A stretch of 64,000 nucleotides of DNA from Perlabentimonas sp964490015 (GTDB taxonomy: Bacteria; Bacteroidota; Bacteroidia; Bacteroidales; Tenuifilaceae): positions 1-64,000 of the forward strand of contig CAZBBA010000001.1 in NCBI GenBank assembly GCA_964490015.1, written 5' to 3'. The notes below the pieces were generated by a model. That model searched no databases, had not been told where the DNA came from, and saw nothing but the letters and a program-made list of their open reading frames with translations. Shown here piece by piece: positions 47,301 through 55,333 of the stretch (its first letter is position 1; every line of letters starts with the position of its first letter). The position numbers and the translations under genes are program-made.

Positions 47301-47665
47301 CAGTATTGCAATCAGGTTTTTACGGCCAGTATATTCGCTCGGCATACTATACCGCCTCGGGCGATGGGAGCAGATATGTGGAATGGAAGGCAAACCTACC
47401 CCAAGGCGGCTACTACGATGTTTACTGCCATATCGAAAAGTTAAACATATACTGGGGTCGTAACAAGCGCAAACCGAACTACAACTATCGCATTTATCAT
47501 GACGATGGGGTGGAGGAGATTACTCTGGCCGACGAGGAGCTGGAAAAGGGCTGGAACTACATGGGAACCTTTTACATCTCGCCCGAGAATGCGAGAGTTC
47601 AACTAACAAACAAATCGGTGGGTAGTATGGTATTTGCCGATGCTATCAAATGGGTTAAGAAGTAA
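44312..47665 (+). CDS. ABC-2 permease fused to M1-peptidase-like region and golvesin-like domain
   Basis: A 1117-aa multidomain membrane protein. Residues 1-275 have about seven or eight membrane helices of an ABC-2 permease. Residues about 275-960 look like the extracytoplasmic part of permease/M1 aminopeptidase fusions known in Bacteroidota (beta-rich N-domain, then LKYGFKRLSLAEVPINF), but the zinc motif HExxH is absent where it is expected, so peptidase activity is unlikely. The last 140 residues (YKYTGIHVWNPS, then GTFYISPENARVQLTNKS and VFADAIKWVKK) resemble the golvesin C-terminal domain, a putative carbohydrate- or surface-binding module. It pairs with the ATPase upstream. Confidence 0.8.
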   Translation: MSAVHTILTVARFERKTLLRSWFFRIFAGLFIVGIGIFNVAMFIDSSDAPWIFRALPASLPYANLIILNLGQAIVAVFLASEFLKQDKKNDTVEVIYARSMTNFHYILGKTLGILTVFIILNFIILIIGMGFSFLSGDSAKGLAEFFLYPIIISIPTLVFILGLSFFLMTILRNQAITFILILGYIALTVFYLNQKFYHLFDYIAYHVPLMNSTIGGFGNIPELLMHRGIYLLIGIGLIFFTVFRLQRLPQSNRFKYLPLIAALIFMLAGFFVGYRYVGHKQKVEEEKRLMLDANNKFASYPRVSIEDCSIDLEHNNKTLSASATLTTVNNSNRPIDTLIFSLNPSLSIKRIEVEGKPVSFTRQQHLVIITDSQPVNPAARNIIAFTYSGTINENTHFLDIPPEEQSDNIPLAMFQARKRSAYVNSDFVCLTQEALWYPIAGVTYATTKPAFHQPDFTTYKLTVRTAASLTAISQGECTSPQGGVFKFTNEFPLPKISLLIGNYEKHSVMVDSIEFSLFTAKGNSYYLKEFEGFTDTLPAIIRELKVEYETLLNLKYGFKRLSLAEVPINFALDKHIWTAVSNAVQPEIIFYPERGVLLKDADFLRQKARFEKRMKQNNEQVTPIELQSRMFKRVIRANFMATPYEWYEFGNVVNKYTYSLIPHFYSHIIQIKSDEYPMLNNALEVYLRERNLNYVPSSQWYYRGISNSEKINLELKESSLKELIGNGVRKVDQEDDSYMPLTINDVILAKGDHFFSLLRARFGEKEFNGFISQLITQRARKPFTFEEFDREIENRFGVSVASDAENWYTSTSLAGFIVSNVQTYRVIDGDYTKYQVKVSIANPEPIDGIVEVVVDLDDRSTTRSFTDDQPRMPDYYRRILIPAQSAKDFGVVFNSQPKRLRVFTSISKNLPNTLLFDLTDFDEVKRVPVLDGVNSTPFASNSSKVNEYIVDNEDEGFSIHQQKQESYLKSLINNENSARYKYTGIHVWNPSNKWEPVLQSGFYGQYIRSAYYTASGDGSRYVEWKANLPQGGYYDVYCHIEKLNIYWGRNKRKPNYNYRIYHDDGVEEITLADEELEKGWNYMGTFYISPENARVQLTNKSVGSMVFADAIKWVKK

Positions 47666-47710
47666 ATTAACATCAACATTATAATTGGCCATAAATAGAT
47701 AACAAACAAT

Positions 47711-49231
47711 ATGAGAATTATCAAGCTATCCCTTCTGCTGGGATTGGTAAGCGGAATACTCCTCAACACCTCAGCCCAAAAGGTAATATCGCTCGAGGAG
47801 GCCATGCAGATTGCCCTTGAGAATAGCCCCGACATACGGCAATCGCGCATAAGCATGGAGCGTAGCCGCGAGCTGCTCAACGCGCAGCTGGCCATGCTAA
47901 AATCGCATATCTCGTTCAACGTTTCGCCCATCGACTACTCGGTGAGTGATACCTACGAGGAGTACTTCTCGCAGTGGTACAAACAAGAGCGGATTTCGTC
48001 GGGTGGTGGACTAACCATTGCACAGCCCATTAAATGGACTGATGGTACGCTGATACTCAGCAATAACTTTGAGTACCTCAACACCAAATCAGATGTGAAC
48101 AGCACCGATCCACTGAACCCTGGAATAACCACCAAGGAGTACAGCGGGTTTAACAACAATCTCTATCTAAGCTACAACCAACCGCTGTTCACCTACAACC
48201 GCACGCAGATGAACTTAAAGCGGAACCAACTGAGCTTGGAGAATGCCACGTTGGCCTACTCCATTCAAATGCTTAGTATGGAGCGCTACGTTTCGCAGGC
48301 GTTCTACTCAATTTACCAAAAGCAGATGTCGGTTCTAATATCGCAGGAGGAGTTTGAGAACCAGAAGGTGAGCCTTGAGATTATCCGCAGCAAGGTTGAG
48401 GGAGGCCTCTCTGCACAGGAGGAGCTGCTACAGGCCGAGCTGAACTACGCCACCAGCAAGTCGAACCTCGACAACGCCCTGGTCGACCTGGAGAACTCCA
48501 TGGATCAGTTTAAGCAGCTGATTGGCCTCTCGCTTTTCGACGACATCAAAATATCGACCGATATTCAGTATAAACCCGTTTTAGTAGATGTTGACAAAGC
48601 TATTGAGAATGGCCTAACGCAACGCCTCGAGCTTAGCCAGCGCAAGATCGACTTAAATAACGCCGAGTTCGATTTGATTGAGACCATGGCCACCAACGAG
48701 TTTAAGGGCGATGTTAAACTGTCGCTGGGGCTTATGGGTAACAACGAAAAATTTCCCCAAATCTACGATAAGCCAACCCGTAGCCCTCAGGTTGGGGTAA
48801 CCTTCTCGATCCCCATATTCGACTGGGGTGAGCGTAAAGCACGCATTAGAGCCGCCGAGCTGAGCGTGGAATCGAAGCAGCTGGATATAAAAGAGCTGGA
48901 AAAGGATATTGTGATCAATATTCGCAAAACATTCCGAAACCTACAAAACCTTTCTACTCAAATTGCCATTGCCGAGCAAAACGTGAAGAATGCGCAGCTT
49001 ACCTACGAGATAAACCTGGAGCGGTACCGCAATGGCGACCTCACCAGTATTGACCTGGAGCGTTATCAGAACCAGCTTTCGCAGAAAAAAATGGATTTTT
49101 CGAACGCGCAAATCAACTACAAGCTGGAGCTGCTAAACCTCAAAATACAGTCGCTTTGGGATTTCGAGAACAACATCTCGTTTGTTCCCCTGGAGCTGCA
49201 GCAAAATATCAATCTAACCAAAACAGAATAA
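47711..49231 (+). CDS. TolC-family outer-membrane efflux protein
   Basis: A 506-aa outer-membrane channel protein with a signal peptide (LLGLVSGILLNTSAQ). The start of the mature part, ISLEEAMQIALENSPDIRQS, and the long alternating helices (ISQEEFENQKVSLEIIRSKV, EELLQAELNYATSKSNLDNA) repeated in two halves match the OEP/TolC fold. It should form the outer-membrane exit duct for the adaptor and RND pump that follow, all on one strand. Confidence 0.94.
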   Translation: MRIIKLSLLLGLVSGILLNTSAQKVISLEEAMQIALENSPDIRQSRISMERSRELLNAQLAMLKSHISFNVSPIDYSVSDTYEEYFSQWYKQERISSGGGLTIAQPIKWTDGTLILSNNFEYLNTKSDVNSTDPLNPGITTKEYSGFNNNLYLSYNQPLFTYNRTQMNLKRNQLSLENATLAYSIQMLSMERYVSQAFYSIYQKQMSVLISQEEFENQKVSLEIIRSKVEGGLSAQEELLQAELNYATSKSNLDNALVDLENSMDQFKQLIGLSLFDDIKISTDIQYKPVLVDVDKAIENGLTQRLELSQRKIDLNNAEFDLIETMATNEFKGDVKLSLGLMGNNEKFPQIYDKPTRSPQVGVTFSIPIFDWGERKARIRAAELSVESKQLDIKELEKDIVINIRKTFRNLQNLSTQIAIAEQNVKNAQLTYEINLERYRNGDLTSIDLERYQNQLSQKKMDFSNAQINYKLELLNLKIQSLWDFENNISFVPLELQQNINLTKTE

Positions 49232-49285
49232 GCGAAATTGATTTACATAAACCCTTTCCATAGTAAGAAAAAAACTGCCTACAAT

Positions 49286-50341
49286 ATGAATACGAAACGA
49301 CTACTAATCCTTTTACTGTCAACTTTGATTCTAGCCTCTTGCAGTAGCAAGGACAGCGATTTAAGTAAGGACATATCGATTCCCGTATCGGTGATCGATA
49401 TAAAGCTGCAGCCCATGGAGAAATTTATCGAAACCACGGGCAATGTGAATCCGGTGAAAGAGGCCAACCTCAAAAGCGAGGTGGGTGGAATTTACAATCT
49501 AAATATCAACCCAAAAACAGGGAAAAAATTCTCCCTTGGCGACTGGGTAAACGAGAACGATGAGATTGTGCGCATCGAGGATCGGGAGTACGAGAATAAT
49601 ATTAAAATCACAGCGCTAGAGCTAAAACTTGAGATATCGAAACAGGTATTCGAGAAGCAGCGGTCGCTTTATGAGAAGGGAGGCGTAACCCTGAGCGAGT
49701 TGAAAAACGCCGAGATTGATTATATCAACTCCAAGTACTCGTACGAGGATGCACTTATTCGGCTAGCCAAACTGCACGTAAAAGCACCGTTCTCGGGTGT
49801 AATCGTGGAACTGCCCTACTACACGCCAAACACAAGGGTTGAGGCCAACTCACCAATGTTTAAGCTGATGGACTACAGCAAGCTGTTTATGGAAACGAGC
49901 CTGGCCGAGAAAGACTTTCAGCTTATTAAATCGGGGCAAGGCGTTAAGATAACTAACTACACCCTGCCCAACGACACGCTTAAGGGCTACATCACGCAGA
50001 TTTCACCAGCCATCGATGCCACTACCCGCTCGTTTAAAACGGTGATTACCATCGATAACCCATCGCTAAAGATTAGGCCGGGCATGTTCGCCAAGGGCGA
50101 AATTGTGGTGGCGAGGGTCGATAGCGCGTTGGTAATCCCCAAAAACGTTATCCTATCGAAGCAGCGGGGAAATACCGTTTTTGTGGTTGATAAGGGACTT
50201 GCTCAGGAGCGCATGATTACCATTGGACTCGAAAATCCTAACGAGGTTCAGGTAATTTCGGGACTCGAAAAGAACGAACGGCTGGTGGTGAAAGGATTTG
50301 AAACCCTCCGCAACCGATCGAAGGTTAAGGTTGTGAGGTAA
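49286..50341 (+). CDS. RND efflux periplasmic adaptor (membrane fusion protein), lipoprotein
   Basis: A 351-aa HlyD/AcrA-type adaptor with lipobox LASC, so it is anchored to the inner membrane by lipid. Barrel-sandwich halves flank a helical hairpin (IKITALELKLEISKQVFEKQ; LHVKAPFSGVIVELPY), followed by a beta-barrel domain (GYITQISPAIDATTRSFK). It links the RND pump to the TolC channel. ATG 49286 gives the proper signal peptide; the longer frame from 49238 is not used. Confidence 0.94.
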   Translation: MNTKRLLILLLSTLILASCSSKDSDLSKDISIPVSVIDIKLQPMEKFIETTGNVNPVKEANLKSEVGGIYNLNINPKTGKKFSLGDWVNENDEIVRIEDREYENNIKITALELKLEISKQVFEKQRSLYEKGGVTLSELKNAEIDYINSKYSYEDALIRLAKLHVKAPFSGVIVELPYYTPNTRVEANSPMFKLMDYSKLFMETSLAEKDFQLIKSGQGVKITNYTLPNDTLKGYITQISPAIDATTRSFKTVITIDNPSLKIRPGMFAKGEIVVARVDSALVIPKNVILSKQRGNTVFVVDKGLAQERMITIGLENPNEVQVISGLEKNERLVVKGFETLRNRSKVKVVR

Positions 50342-50408
50342 GGCCTTGCAAAAAACACCCACAACTAAAAACCTAGAATCAACTATAAACTTTCAACAAA
50401 TATCATCT

Positions 50409-51647
50409 ATGAGCGCTCACCTCCAACCCATAGCCCCAACCCAAAGGGTTAAAGAAATAGACTTTGTTAGAGGATTTGCCCTATTGGGAATCCTATTGGT
50501 GAACATGAGCATTTTCCGTGATTCGGTATTTGGCATGGCCATTGAAAATCCTACATCCGAGGGATTGCTGAGCAGTATTGCCAACGGATTTACCTACCTG
50601 CTGGCCGAGGGCAAGTTCTACTCGCTTTTCTCGCTGCTATTCGGTTTCGGATTCAGCATATTCCTGCTCAAGGAGCAAACCCAGCATATACAGATGGAAA
50701 CTGCCTTTAAACGGCGAATGCTGGGGTTGTTGGGATTTGGACTCATTCATGCGTTCCTAATCTGGTCGGGCGATATACTAATTGCCTACGCACTGCTTGG
50801 CTTTATGCTAATAGCATTTAAAAAAGTCTCCATTAAAGGACTGATAAAGTGGGCCATTGGCTTTGTGGTTTTCATTATCGCACTTCAGCTTCTGATCTTC
50901 TTCTTTGTGGAGCTGGCCAAGAATTTGCCCAACGCCGATTTTATTCTAGGCGAGATGGAAAAGGCGCAAACCATACTGGCCGAAAAAGCAGCTGTTGCCC
51001 GTGAAGTTTACTCGGGAACCAATTACTTAGCCATGATTGGCGTAAGGGCACAGGAGATGGCACAGCAGTATTCGGGCTTCTTCATCATTTTCCCATCGAT
51101 AATGGCCATGTTCCTAACCGGATTTGCCCTGGGGAAAAGTGGAAAGCTTAGGAATATTTCCGAGAATAAGTCCTTCTTCAAAAAGATGCTCTGGATTTGT
51201 TTGCTCATTGGACTTCCCCTGGCTGCCATGCATGTTTACGGAATTTTCACATACACCCGTATGGCCACCGACCTAACCGGAAGTTTTCATATTGTTGGTT
51301 TCTTTCTCGGATCGCCTGTGCTGGCCATGGCCTACTTATCGGGCGGTTTGCTGCTTTTTAACCGATTTGGTAAAGCTAAATTTCTACAGATGGTTGCCAA
51401 CACCGGTCGTATGGCGCTAACCAACTACCTAATGCAAAGCATTATTTGCACCACCATTTTTTATGGATATGGTTTTGGTCTAACGGGAAAAGTGAACGCT
51501 TTTTACGCGCTTATCATGGCAGTTTCCATTTGGCTTATTCAGCTTCCTCTAAGCACGTGGTGGCTTAAGAGTTACCGTTTTGGCCCCGCCGAGTGGCTCT
51601 GGCGTTGGATTACTTACGGCGAAAAGCAACCCTATAGGATTCAATAG
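50409..51647 (+). CDS. DUF418 family membrane protein
   Basis: A 412-aa inner-membrane protein with about ten helices. The N-terminal block IDFVRGFALLGILLVNM is the YeiB/DUF418 signature and the C-terminal DUF418 domain includes the NTGRMALTNYLMQS motif. Its biochemical role is unknown. Its position between the adaptor and the RND pump inside the same-strand locus suggests a role in handling the exported compound or modifying the envelope, which is inference. ATG 50409 is chosen since the upstream extension is not membrane-like. Confidence 0.88.
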   Translation: MSAHLQPIAPTQRVKEIDFVRGFALLGILLVNMSIFRDSVFGMAIENPTSEGLLSSIANGFTYLLAEGKFYSLFSLLFGFGFSIFLLKEQTQHIQMETAFKRRMLGLLGFGLIHAFLIWSGDILIAYALLGFMLIAFKKVSIKGLIKWAIGFVVFIIALQLLIFFFVELAKNLPNADFILGEMEKAQTILAEKAAVAREVYSGTNYLAMIGVRAQEMAQQYSGFFIIFPSIMAMFLTGFALGKSGKLRNISENKSFFKKMLWICLLIGLPLAAMHVYGIFTYTRMATDLTGSFHIVGFFLGSPVLAMAYLSGGLLLFNRFGKAKFLQMVANTGRMALTNYLMQSIICTTIFYGYGFGLTGKVNAFYALIMAVSIWLIQLPLSTWWLKSYRFGPAEWLWRWITYGEKQPYRIQ

Positions 51648-51702
51648 CGGGTTACGGTGGATATTTACCCAAGCCATCGTTCCGTTTTCAATATCAAAAT
51701 AG

Positions 51703-54700
51703 ATGAAAAAGATTACCCAATTCTCGGTTAACAACCCCGTAACGGTATCGATGCTGGTGCTGGGCATCCTGCTGCTAGGCTACATATCGTTTGGAAAGCT
51801 TAGCATCGATCTGCTACCCGATATGAACGCCCCGCGCATTTTTGTGGAGATCAATGCCGGCGAGCGGCCACCCGAGGAGATCGAAAAGCAATTTGTGGAG
51901 AATATCGAATCGCAGGCCATTCGCCAGAAAGGTGTGGCCCAGGTGTCGTCGGTTTGCATGGTGGGCTCGGCTCGCATAACCGTGGAGTACCGCTGGGGAA
52001 CCGATATGGACGAGGCCTTTCTCGACCTCCAAAAAGCGCTCACCACCTACAGCCAGAGCAGCGATATTGATGAGTTCACCATCACCCAGCACGATCCCAA
52101 CGCAGCTCCGGTGATGATTATCGCCATGCTTCACCCCGACATTACCGATATGGATGAGCTGCGCCGGGTTGGTGAAAGCTACATCCGCAACGAGCTTATC
52201 AGGCTCGAGGGCATTGCTGATGTAGCGCTTAGCGGAATTGAGGAGAAAGAGGTGCAGGTTGAAACCGATCCTTACAAACTCCAGTCGTTTAACCTCACAA
52301 CGGGCGATATTGCCTCCGCAATTCAGAATATGAACCGCAACGTATCGGGCGGAAGCATTGTGGAGATGGGGAAAAAGTACATCATTAAAGGCTCGGGCCT
52401 AGTAGCCAATGTAACCGACATTGAGGGCATTGTCCTCAGCTACCGCTCAGTAAACACGGATAAGCAACAGGGACAAACCGCTACTGCATCTGCACAAAAA
52501 GCGCCAATTCTGCTTAAGGATGTGGCTTCGGTTAAGCTGGTGAACAAAAAGCCCGACAACATTGTGCGGATTAACGGCCAGCGATGCATTGGGCTATCGG
52601 TACACAAGGAAACCGGATCAAACACCGTAAAAGCCGTTGAGGAGCTGCTAAAATCGCTTGAGTCGATAAAAAAAGCCCTTCCGGGCTACGAGTTTACCAT
52701 TATTCAGAACCAGGGTCGCTTTATTCAGGCATCCATTGGTGAGGTGAAAAACACGCTGCTAATAGGAATCCTAATTGCCGTTTTCGTTTTGTACATCTTC
52801 CTAAGGCGATTAAAGGTAACCGCAATTATCAGCATAGCCATTCCCATTTCCATTGTGGCCACCTTTAACCTGATGTACTTCAACGGGCTCACGCTAAATA
52901 TTATGACCCTTGGCGGGCTTGCGCTGGGAGCCGGAATGCTTGTGGACAATGCCATTGTTGTGGTGGAGAATATCTTCAGGAATATGGAGCAGGGCATGAG
53001 CATCAGGGAGGCCGCCATTACCGGAACCGCCGAGGTGGGCGGTGCTATCACAGCATCAACGCTAACTACAATTGTGGTATTCCTGCCCATTGTGTACCTG
53101 CACGGCGCATCGAGCGCGCTGTTCAGGGATCAGGCCTGGACTGTCGCCTTCTCGCTTATCGCATCGCTGATTGTGGCCATTCTGGTTATCCCAATGCTTT
53201 TCAATGCGATGTACAAAAACGCTAAAACCAGCACAAAGGTTGAGTCCATTCGAATTACCTGGTACGGGAAACTTCTCTCGAAAATCCTCAACCATAAAAC
53301 CCTAGTGCTTACCCTCACCGTTGCGCTGATGGCGGTTACGGCCTACGTTCTGCCCAAAGTAGGGTCGGAGTTTCTGCCCAAAAGCGGAGGCAACGAGTTT
53401 AGCGTTGATATTAAGCTGCAGGAAGGAACCCAACTCGAACGCACCTCCGAAACGGTAAAAAACATCGAGTTTATGCTTTCCGATCTGCTTGATGAGCGCA
53501 TAGAGATTGTGTACAGCCAAATTGGTCCACAAAAAACAACCGGAAGCGATAAATCGGTATTCCAGAACGAGAATACGGCAACCATAAAAATTATCCTGAA
53601 AAGCGAATTTGCCGATGAGGCCAATGCAGCCATTGCTGCAGTTGAGGAGGTTTTGGCCACCGTTCCCGATGCTGAGATCACCATCTCGCGCGATGAAACT
53701 GCACTTCAGGAGACCCTGGGAACCGATGAAGCACCGCTTGTAGTTGAGGTAAAGGGCAATAACCTGGATGAACTAAACCAAATTTCCGATAACATAAAGC
53801 AAACCATTGCCACCCTGCCCAGCTTACACAACGTGAAAACCAGCAGCGAGGAGGGCGCACCCGAGATTGATGTGGTGATAAACCGCTACAAGGCTGGAAT
53901 TTACGGCTTAAGCGTCGACAATATCGTTTCGCAGCTCAAGGAGATGCTCATGGGCAAGAGTGCAGGCAAATTTGAGAAGGGCGGCGAGATGAACAACATC
54001 AACATAAAGCTACCCGAGTTGAGCCTATCGGAATTTAACGCCATAAAGCTGAAAACATCCAGCGGCGAGGTTCATCTATACGAGGTGGCAAGCATAAAAA
54101 GTTCCGTTTCGCCAAAGCAGCTGATCAGGCGCAACCAGAATCGCATTGGTAAGGTTATGGCCGATGTTGACCAAAGTCAGCCATTCGACCAGATTGTTGA
54201 ACAGGTTCGCCAGCAAATCAACACGCTAGATATTCCTACCGATTATCAGGTTGATATTGTAGGCGAGGAGCAGAAACGGCAGGAAGCTATGGGTAGTCTT
54301 GGCTTTGCGCTTATGCTCTCCATTGTACTGGTTTACATGGTAATGGCATCAACATTCGAGTCGCTGCTACACCCGTTCACCATTCTGCTCACCATTCCGC
54401 TGGCGGGAGTTGGAACGGTTTGGGCATTCCTGCTTATTGGCAAGCCGCTTAGCATAATGGCATACATTGGCATTATTATGCTGGCTGGAATCGCCGTGAA
54501 CGACTCCATAATTCTAGTGGACGCCATCAACAAGCTGCGCGAGAAAGGACTTTCGCTCCGCGATGCCATTATTGGTGCAGGCGAGAATCGTATCCGGCCC
54601 ATTGTGATGACCAGTCTTACCACCATTCTGGCCCTTTTCCCGCTTACGCTGGGTTTTGGCGAGAGCGCCTCGCTGCGATCGCCCATGGCCATTGCCGTAA

Positions 54701-54837
54701 TCGCCGGGCTAATAACATCAACTCTGCTTACGCTCATTGTTATTCCCTGTGTTTACTATCTGTTTGAGGTTGGGAAGGCAAGAATTCAAGGGCGGAGAGC
54801 AGAGGGCGTAGAGCGTAGGGCATATAAAGAAAAGTAG
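51703..54837 (+). CDS. RND efflux permease (AcrB/HAE1-like)
   Basis: A 1044-aa resistance-nodulation-division pump with 12 helices and two large periplasmic porter domains. Helix 4 carries the proton-relay Asp near residue 415 in GAGMLVDNAIVVVEN, and the second half repeats the pattern in LAGIAVNDSIILVD. It should extrude a small molecule with the adaptor and TolC-like protein encoded upstream. Oddity: the last 16 or so residues (QGRRAEGVERRAYKEK) are encoded by a GGGC/TAGAGC repeat that borders the next gene cassette, so the native C-terminus was probably replaced. Confidence 0.95.
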   Translation: MKKITQFSVNNPVTVSMLVLGILLLGYISFGKLSIDLLPDMNAPRIFVEINAGERPPEEIEKQFVENIESQAIRQKGVAQVSSVCMVGSARITVEYRWGTDMDEAFLDLQKALTTYSQSSDIDEFTITQHDPNAAPVMIIAMLHPDITDMDELRRVGESYIRNELIRLEGIADVALSGIEEKEVQVETDPYKLQSFNLTTGDIASAIQNMNRNVSGGSIVEMGKKYIIKGSGLVANVTDIEGIVLSYRSVNTDKQQGQTATASAQKAPILLKDVASVKLVNKKPDNIVRINGQRCIGLSVHKETGSNTVKAVEELLKSLESIKKALPGYEFTIIQNQGRFIQASIGEVKNTLLIGILIAVFVLYIFLRRLKVTAIISIAIPISIVATFNLMYFNGLTLNIMTLGGLALGAGMLVDNAIVVVENIFRNMEQGMSIREAAITGTAEVGGAITASTLTTIVVFLPIVYLHGASSALFRDQAWTVAFSLIASLIVAILVIPMLFNAMYKNAKTSTKVESIRITWYGKLLSKILNHKTLVLTLTVALMAVTAYVLPKVGSEFLPKSGGNEFSVDIKLQEGTQLERTSETVKNIEFMLSDLLDERIEIVYSQIGPQKTTGSDKSVFQNENTATIKIILKSEFADEANAAIAAVEEVLATVPDAEITISRDETALQETLGTDEAPLVVEVKGNNLDELNQISDNIKQTIATLPSLHNVKTSSEEGAPEIDVVINRYKAGIYGLSVDNIVSQLKEMLMGKSAGKFEKGGEMNNINIKLPELSLSEFNAIKLKTSSGEVHLYEVASIKSSVSPKQLIRRNQNRIGKVMADVDQSQPFDQIVEQVRQQINTLDIPTDYQVDIVGEEQKRQEAMGSLGFALMLSIVLVYMVMASTFESLLHPFTILLTIPLAGVGTVWAFLLIGKPLSIMAYIGIIMLAGIAVNDSIILVDAINKLREKGLSLRDAIIGAGENRIRPIVMTSLTTILALFPLTLGFGESASLRSPMAIAVIAGLITSTLLTLIVIPCVYYLFEVGKARIQGRRAEGVERRAYKEK
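54791..54807 (+). repeat. Left inverted repeat of four-helix-bundle cassette
   Basis: GGCGGAGAGCAGAGGGC matches the reverse complement of 55291-55307 at 14 of 17 positions. It is part of a longer run of GGGC/TAGAGC words (54790-54824) inside the 3' end of the RND gene. Confidence 0.6.
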
Positions 54838-54863
54838 TTTTTTCAATGCAACTAAATGAAGCA

Positions 54864-55250
54864 ATGACAAATTTTCGTTTTGAAAGCCTAACAATTTGGA
54901 AGGATAGCATTGAGGTTGCTGATAGATTGTTTGATATTGCCTACAAGATAAGCAACGATAAATTCTATAGATTTGCTGAACAGCTAAGAAGTGCTGCGTT
55001 AAGTATATCGAACAACATTGCAGAGGGTAGTGGCTCATTTTCAGATAAAGACTTTGCAAACTTTTTAGTAATCTCTCGCAAATCAATATTTGAGTGCGCC
55101 AATATGTTGATAATTCTAGAGCGGAGAAATTTGATAGACAATAATACTCGTAACGATATATTCTCAAAGCTCATTGCGTTAAGCTCTCAGATTACAAATT
55201 TTAGAAAGACTCTATTAAAAGTAAACCCTAGGGATAATACTAATAATTAG
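54864..55250 (+). CDS. Four-helix-bundle protein (S23/IVP-like)
   Basis: A 128-aa helical protein of the S23 ribosomal intervening-sequence family. The start FRFESLTIWKDSIEVADRLF, the middle QLRSAALSISNNIAEGSG and the C-terminal helices match this widespread family, whose members occur in 23S rRNA intervening sequences and, in Bacteroidota, scattered at many loci. It interrupts the two RND pump genes and is bounded by imperfect inverted repeats, so it is probably a small mobile cassette rather than a pump part. ATG 54864 is the usual family start; ATG 54846 is in frame too. Confidence 0.88.
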   Translation: MTNFRFESLTIWKDSIEVADRLFDIAYKISNDKFYRFAEQLRSAALSISNNIAEGSGSFSDKDFANFLVISRKSIFECANMLIILERRNLIDNNTRNDIFSKLIALSSQITNFRKTLLKVNPRDNTNN

Positions 55251-55290
55251 GAGATTTATTGATTAACCGCATTATTTCTCTTCGCCCTCA

Positions 55291-55307
55291 GCCCTATGCT
55301 CTTTGCC
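55291..55307 (-). repeat. Right inverted repeat of four-helix-bundle cassette
   Basis: GCCCTATGCTCTTTGCC; its reverse complement matches the left copy (54791-54807) at 14 of 17 positions. It ends 26 bp before the next RND gene. Confidence 0.6.
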
Positions 55308-55333
55308 AACAAAAATGAAATACTAAATCATCA

